Source: Candidatus Geoarchaeota archaeon (GTDB lineage: Archaea; Thermoproteota; Thermoprotei; Gearchaeales; WAQG01). From it: a DNA stretch of 8,660 nt. The translations under genes and the position numbers were made by a program. Position 1 is the stretch's first letter; each line of letters begins with the position of its first letter. Location of the stretch: assembly GCA_015520395.1 (NCBI GenBank), contig WAQG01000173.1, positions 1-8,660 of the forward strand. Reading direction: 5' to 3'. The notes beneath the pieces are model-generated. The model made no database searches. It saw only the letters and a program-made list of their open reading frames with translations, and was not told the origin of the DNA. This document shows, one piece after another, positions 6,648 through 8,660 of the stretch.

Positions 6648-7265
6648 TTGGCGTCAGCCTTCGGGAGGGTCGCCGCCACCAGGGGCCTCCTACTTAGGCT
6701 TAAGGATCAGCTGAAGTTCGTTAAGAAGGGCCTCGAGGTACTTAAGATGAAGAGAGACCACATAGCCGGAGAGGTGAACAAGCTCCTCGAGGATGTCCGG
6801 CGCAGGCCCCAGATAGAGCGCAAGGCTATGGAGATCTATGAGTATGTTAAGGACGCCTACCTCTCAGTTGGGTACCAGAGAATGGCGTCGATGGCCGACG
6901 TCGTCGGGAGTGTCGAGATCAGGCCACGGACTATCACAGTGATGGGGGTTAGGGTGCCCGTCATAGATATACTTAGGGAGCCGGACATCTCCAGGATCTC
7001 TGACCCGGTGGTGGCCAAGGCCGCGATCCTCATGTGGGATCTACTCAAGGACGTGATAGGCATGGCGGTGGTGGAGACCACCATTGAGAAGCTTGCATAT
7101 GAGTTGATGGAGACGAACAGGAAGGTAAACGCCCTGGAGAAGGAGATAATCCCGTCGCTCGCCGACCTGATAAGGTACATCGAGGACAGGCTGCATGAGG
7201 AGGAGCTGGCCGACTTCATAAGGGTTAAGCACATCAGGGACGTGTTGAGGGGGCGTAGGGGTTGA
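6648..7265 (+). CDS. atpD: A-type ATP synthase subunit D (central rotor shaft)
   Basis: Long antiparallel coiled-coil shaft that turns inside the A3B3 head, analogous to F-ATPase gamma; 205 aa, typical. The N-terminal helix has the family pattern ATRGLLLRLKDQLKFVKKGL (10-29), followed by LKMKRDHI. A central beta-containing stretch (about 85-110, RPRTITVMGVRVPVID) bridges the two helices. The C-terminal helix carries the conserved TNRKVNALEKEIIPSL (156-171) and IEDRLHEEELADFIRVKHIR (178-197). The start is TTG at 6648; GGTGA at 6637-6641 lies 6 nt upstream. Its TGA overlaps the TTG start of atpC (TTGA, 7262-7265), implying coupled translation. The family call is firm. Confidence 0.95.
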   Translation: MASAFGRVAATRGLLLRLKDQLKFVKKGLEVLKMKRDHIAGEVNKLLEDVRRRPQIERKAMEIYEYVKDAYLSVGYQRMASMADVVGSVEIRPRTITVMGVRVPVIDILREPDISRISDPVVAKAAILMWDLLKDVIGMAVVETTIEKLAYELMETNRKVNALEKEIIPSLADLIRYIEDRLHEEELADFIRVKHIRDVLRGRRG

Positions 7266-8296
7266 GGGGCCCCTCTATAATATACCTAATAACAAGGGCC
7301 CATGGCCTCAGAACACACCTGCTTACGCCAGCCCAGTACACGTCGCTGGTGAAGTCTAAGGATCTCCAGTCCGTCATAGAGATTCTGCTTAGAACCGACT
7401 ATGCCGAGGAGATTGGGAGGCTGCCTGTAGGAAGGGCCAGAGCCTCAGATCTCAATAGGATATTCGAAAAGACTTTGGCCGAGAGGGTGTACTACCTGAT
7501 AAAGGTCTCCCCGAGAACCGTGAGGAGGTTCCTTGAATATTATGCCCGTAAGTTCGAGGTAGAGAACGTTAAGAGGATACTTCGGGTCATAGAAGGCGGC
7601 GGGGAGAGGGGTGAGGTGCCCCTCATCCCAATTCCAAGGCCCTATGTGACCGTAAACTACCAGGCAATGCTCGAGGCTAGGGATGTGGCTGAGGCCGTTG
7701 AGCTCCTCAAAGAGACGCCCTACAGCGACGTTATCGGGAAGCTCGCCTCGTACAGGAAGTATGGCAGTCTCCTGATACTCGAGGGTGCTCTCGACAACTC
7801 CTACTATACGCTCCTATGGAAGTCTATCAGCAAGGTGCCCGACAGAAAGCAGATAGCAAGCCTCGTGGGGGTGGAGATGGACCTCAAGAACATCTACATA
7901 ATAGTTGGCCTGAAGATCTCCGGCATCCATCCCGATATAATCGGCGAGGTCGCAATTAGCGAGGGCTACAAGCTTTCACCCCAGGAGATAACCAGCCTGG
8001 TAGCCGCTAAGGCCGAGGGCGTAGTAGACATCGTTGCGAGGAGCTTCTATAAGGATCTCTCGGAGAGTGTTAGGGAGGCGATAGAGAAAGAGGATCCCAG
8101 ACTGCTCGAGGGGGCGATACGCAGGCATATGTACACCCATGTGTTTAAGTGTGCTTCGAGATACTCGACAGGCCTTGGCTATGTTGTAAGCTACCTTCAA
8201 CTGTGCGAGTATGAGGCCAGAAACTTGACGGCAATAGCCCTTGGGAAGGAACTGGGATTGCCCGAAGAAAAACTCTCAGAGCTGATATTTCTTTAG
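7262..8296 (+). CDS. atpC: A-type ATP synthase subunit C (rotor-ring socket)
   Basis: Funnel-shaped cytoplasmic subunit (V-ATPase d / archaeal C family) that joins the D-F axle to the proteolipid ring; 344 aa, normal size. The family consists of three related all-helical repeats. Conserved features seen are YLITRAHGLRTHLLTPAQY (8-26), YYARKFEVENVKRILR (93-108), VEMDLKNIYIIVGLKISGI (204-222) and the C-terminal GLGYVVSYLQLCEYEARNL (304-322) with IALGKELGLPEEKL (325-338). The start is TTG 7262 overlapping the stop of atpD, with a G-rich stretch upstream (7247-7252) as a possible ribosome site. It is the last gene of the operon; the next gene, K, faces it from the other strand. In many euryarchaea C instead sits between E and F, so its place at the end is a lineage trait. 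Confidence 0.94.
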   Translation: MRGPSIIYLITRAHGLRTHLLTPAQYTSLVKSKDLQSVIEILLRTDYAEEIGRLPVGRARASDLNRIFEKTLAERVYYLIKVSPRTVRRFLEYYARKFEVENVKRILRVIEGGGERGEVPLIPIPRPYVTVNYQAMLEARDVAEAVELLKETPYSDVIGKLASYRKYGSLLILEGALDNSYYTLLWKSISKVPDRKQIASLVGVEMDLKNIYIIVGLKISGIHPDIIGEVAISEGYKLSPQEITSLVAAKAEGVVDIVARSFYKDLSESVREAIEKEDPRLLEGAIRRHMYTHVFKCASRYSTGLGYVVSYLQLCEYEARNLTAIALGKELGLPEEKLSELIFL

Positions 8297-8343
8297 CTGA
8301 ATTTCTAAATATTTATGTGTGATTTAGGCGCATTACTGCAGCG
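8297..8343. other. Convergent intergenic spacer between atpC and atpK
   Basis: Only 47 nt separate the two stop codons. The plus strand carries T-rich stretches just before and after the atpC stop (8287-8294 and 8302-8314) that could act as an archaeal terminator. A perfect 10-bp palindrome TAAATATTTA lies at 8306-8315. The minus strand lacks a comparable T-run here, so atpK transcripts may run into atpC as antisense RNA. Inference from base composition. Confidence 0.4.
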
Positions 8344-8660
8344 TTATAGTGCTCCGAGTATCATTATGGCGATTGCGAAGCCCCATATAGCTATACCTTC
8401 CCCGAGCCCTGCGAATATCAGGATCCAGATCGCAACGCCTGGTCTCTCCACTATAGCAGCCGCGCCAGCCGAGGTGGCTCCGTAGACCGCGATTCCGGCA
8501 CCTATACATGCTCCGCCGATGGCTATGCCCGCGCCTATGAGTCCAAGGCCCTTGGCCCCAAGGTCGCCCTGGGTAGCCTCGGCTGCATAGGCGTTGGCTG
8601 TTATCATGAATGCTGCGAAGGCCAGGTTGAGCAAGAAAACTATCAGCGCCGTCCTTCTGG
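8344..8660 (-). CDS. atpK: A-type ATP synthase proteolipid subunit K (c-type ring), 5'-partial
   Basis: Membrane-ring subunit that carries ions through the rotor. From the TAA at 8344-8346 the frame is open through TTG 8634 to the window edge (nt 8658), so the true start is probably outside. Numbering from TTG 8634 as residue 1, the mature part has two hydrophobic helices: about 29-61, Gly/Ala-rich (LIGAGIAIGGACIGAGIAV), and about 66-95 with the ion-binding Glu79 in GLGEGIAIWGF, separated by a short polar loop VERPG. This is a single hairpin of about 79 residues. Before it lies a leader: two Arg near the window edge, a hydrophobic core (ALIVFLL...AFMIT) and ANAYA/AEATQ, which resembles a signal-peptidase site after residue 17. 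Residues next to Glu79 are non-polar, more in line with H+ than Na+ coupling, but this is weak evidence. The gene is opposite to the operon. Confidence 0.9.
   Translation of the reverse strand, partial: RRTALIVFLLNLAFAAFMITANAYAAEATQGDLGAKGLGLIGAGIAIGGACIGAGIAVYGATSAGAAAIVERPGVAIWILIFAGLGEGIAIWGFAIAIMILGAL

Noticed and set aside
8632..8634. TTG 8634 as the true atpK start
   Set aside because: The frame is open beyond it and the upstream codons supply the Arg-rich n-region expected of the leader; the start is more likely outside the window.

Overview
The window looks like part of an archaeal chromosome carrying most of an A-type (A1Ao) ATP synthase locus. The evidence is the subunit set F, H, E, A, B, D, C plus a proteolipid K, AT-rich TATA-like boxes placed for leaderless transcripts, strong GGAGG-type ribosome sites inside the operon, frequent TTG and GTG starts, and heavy use of AGG/AGA (Arg) and ATA (Ile) codons as in many thermophiles. 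The gene order and the separate proteolipid fit a TACK-type lineage (Thermoproteota or Korarchaeota-like) better than a typical euryarchaeon, but I cannot name the organism.

Layout. Nt 1-1055 hold the 3' part of an unrecognised, Trp/Tyr-rich, probably extracytoplasmic protein; its frame is open to the left edge, and its C-terminus looks cut short inside a recognisable surface-protein motif. A 12-bp perfect inverted repeat overlaps its stop codon. A short spacer with a TATA-like box leads to a UPF0282 metallo-beta-lactamase-fold protein (1196-2083). After a 36-nt gap holding a second TATA-like box comes a tightly packed operon of seven A-ATPase genes on the plus strand: F (2120-2443), H (2447-2758), E (2760-3389), A (3386-5218), B (5223-6635), D (6648-7265) and C (7262-8296). 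Facing it on the minus strand, 47 nt away, is proteolipid K (8344 to the right edge), with a signal-peptide-like leader that runs off the window.

How the genes work together. A and B form the catalytic A3B3 head, D and F the central rotor axle, C the socket joining the axle to the membrane ring of K, and E/H the peripheral stalks. The one essential subunit not seen is the membrane stator subunit I (a); it may lie beyond the right edge or elsewhere. The UPF0282 gene has its own promoter signal and no known link to the ATPase.

Most of the window is well-understood machinery. The points worth a second look are the truncated surface gene with its hairpin, the K gene's leader and opposite orientation, the shared hendecad coiled coil of H and E, and the start-codon pattern across the operon. 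I found no CRISPR array, insertion sequence, tRNA or rRNA.
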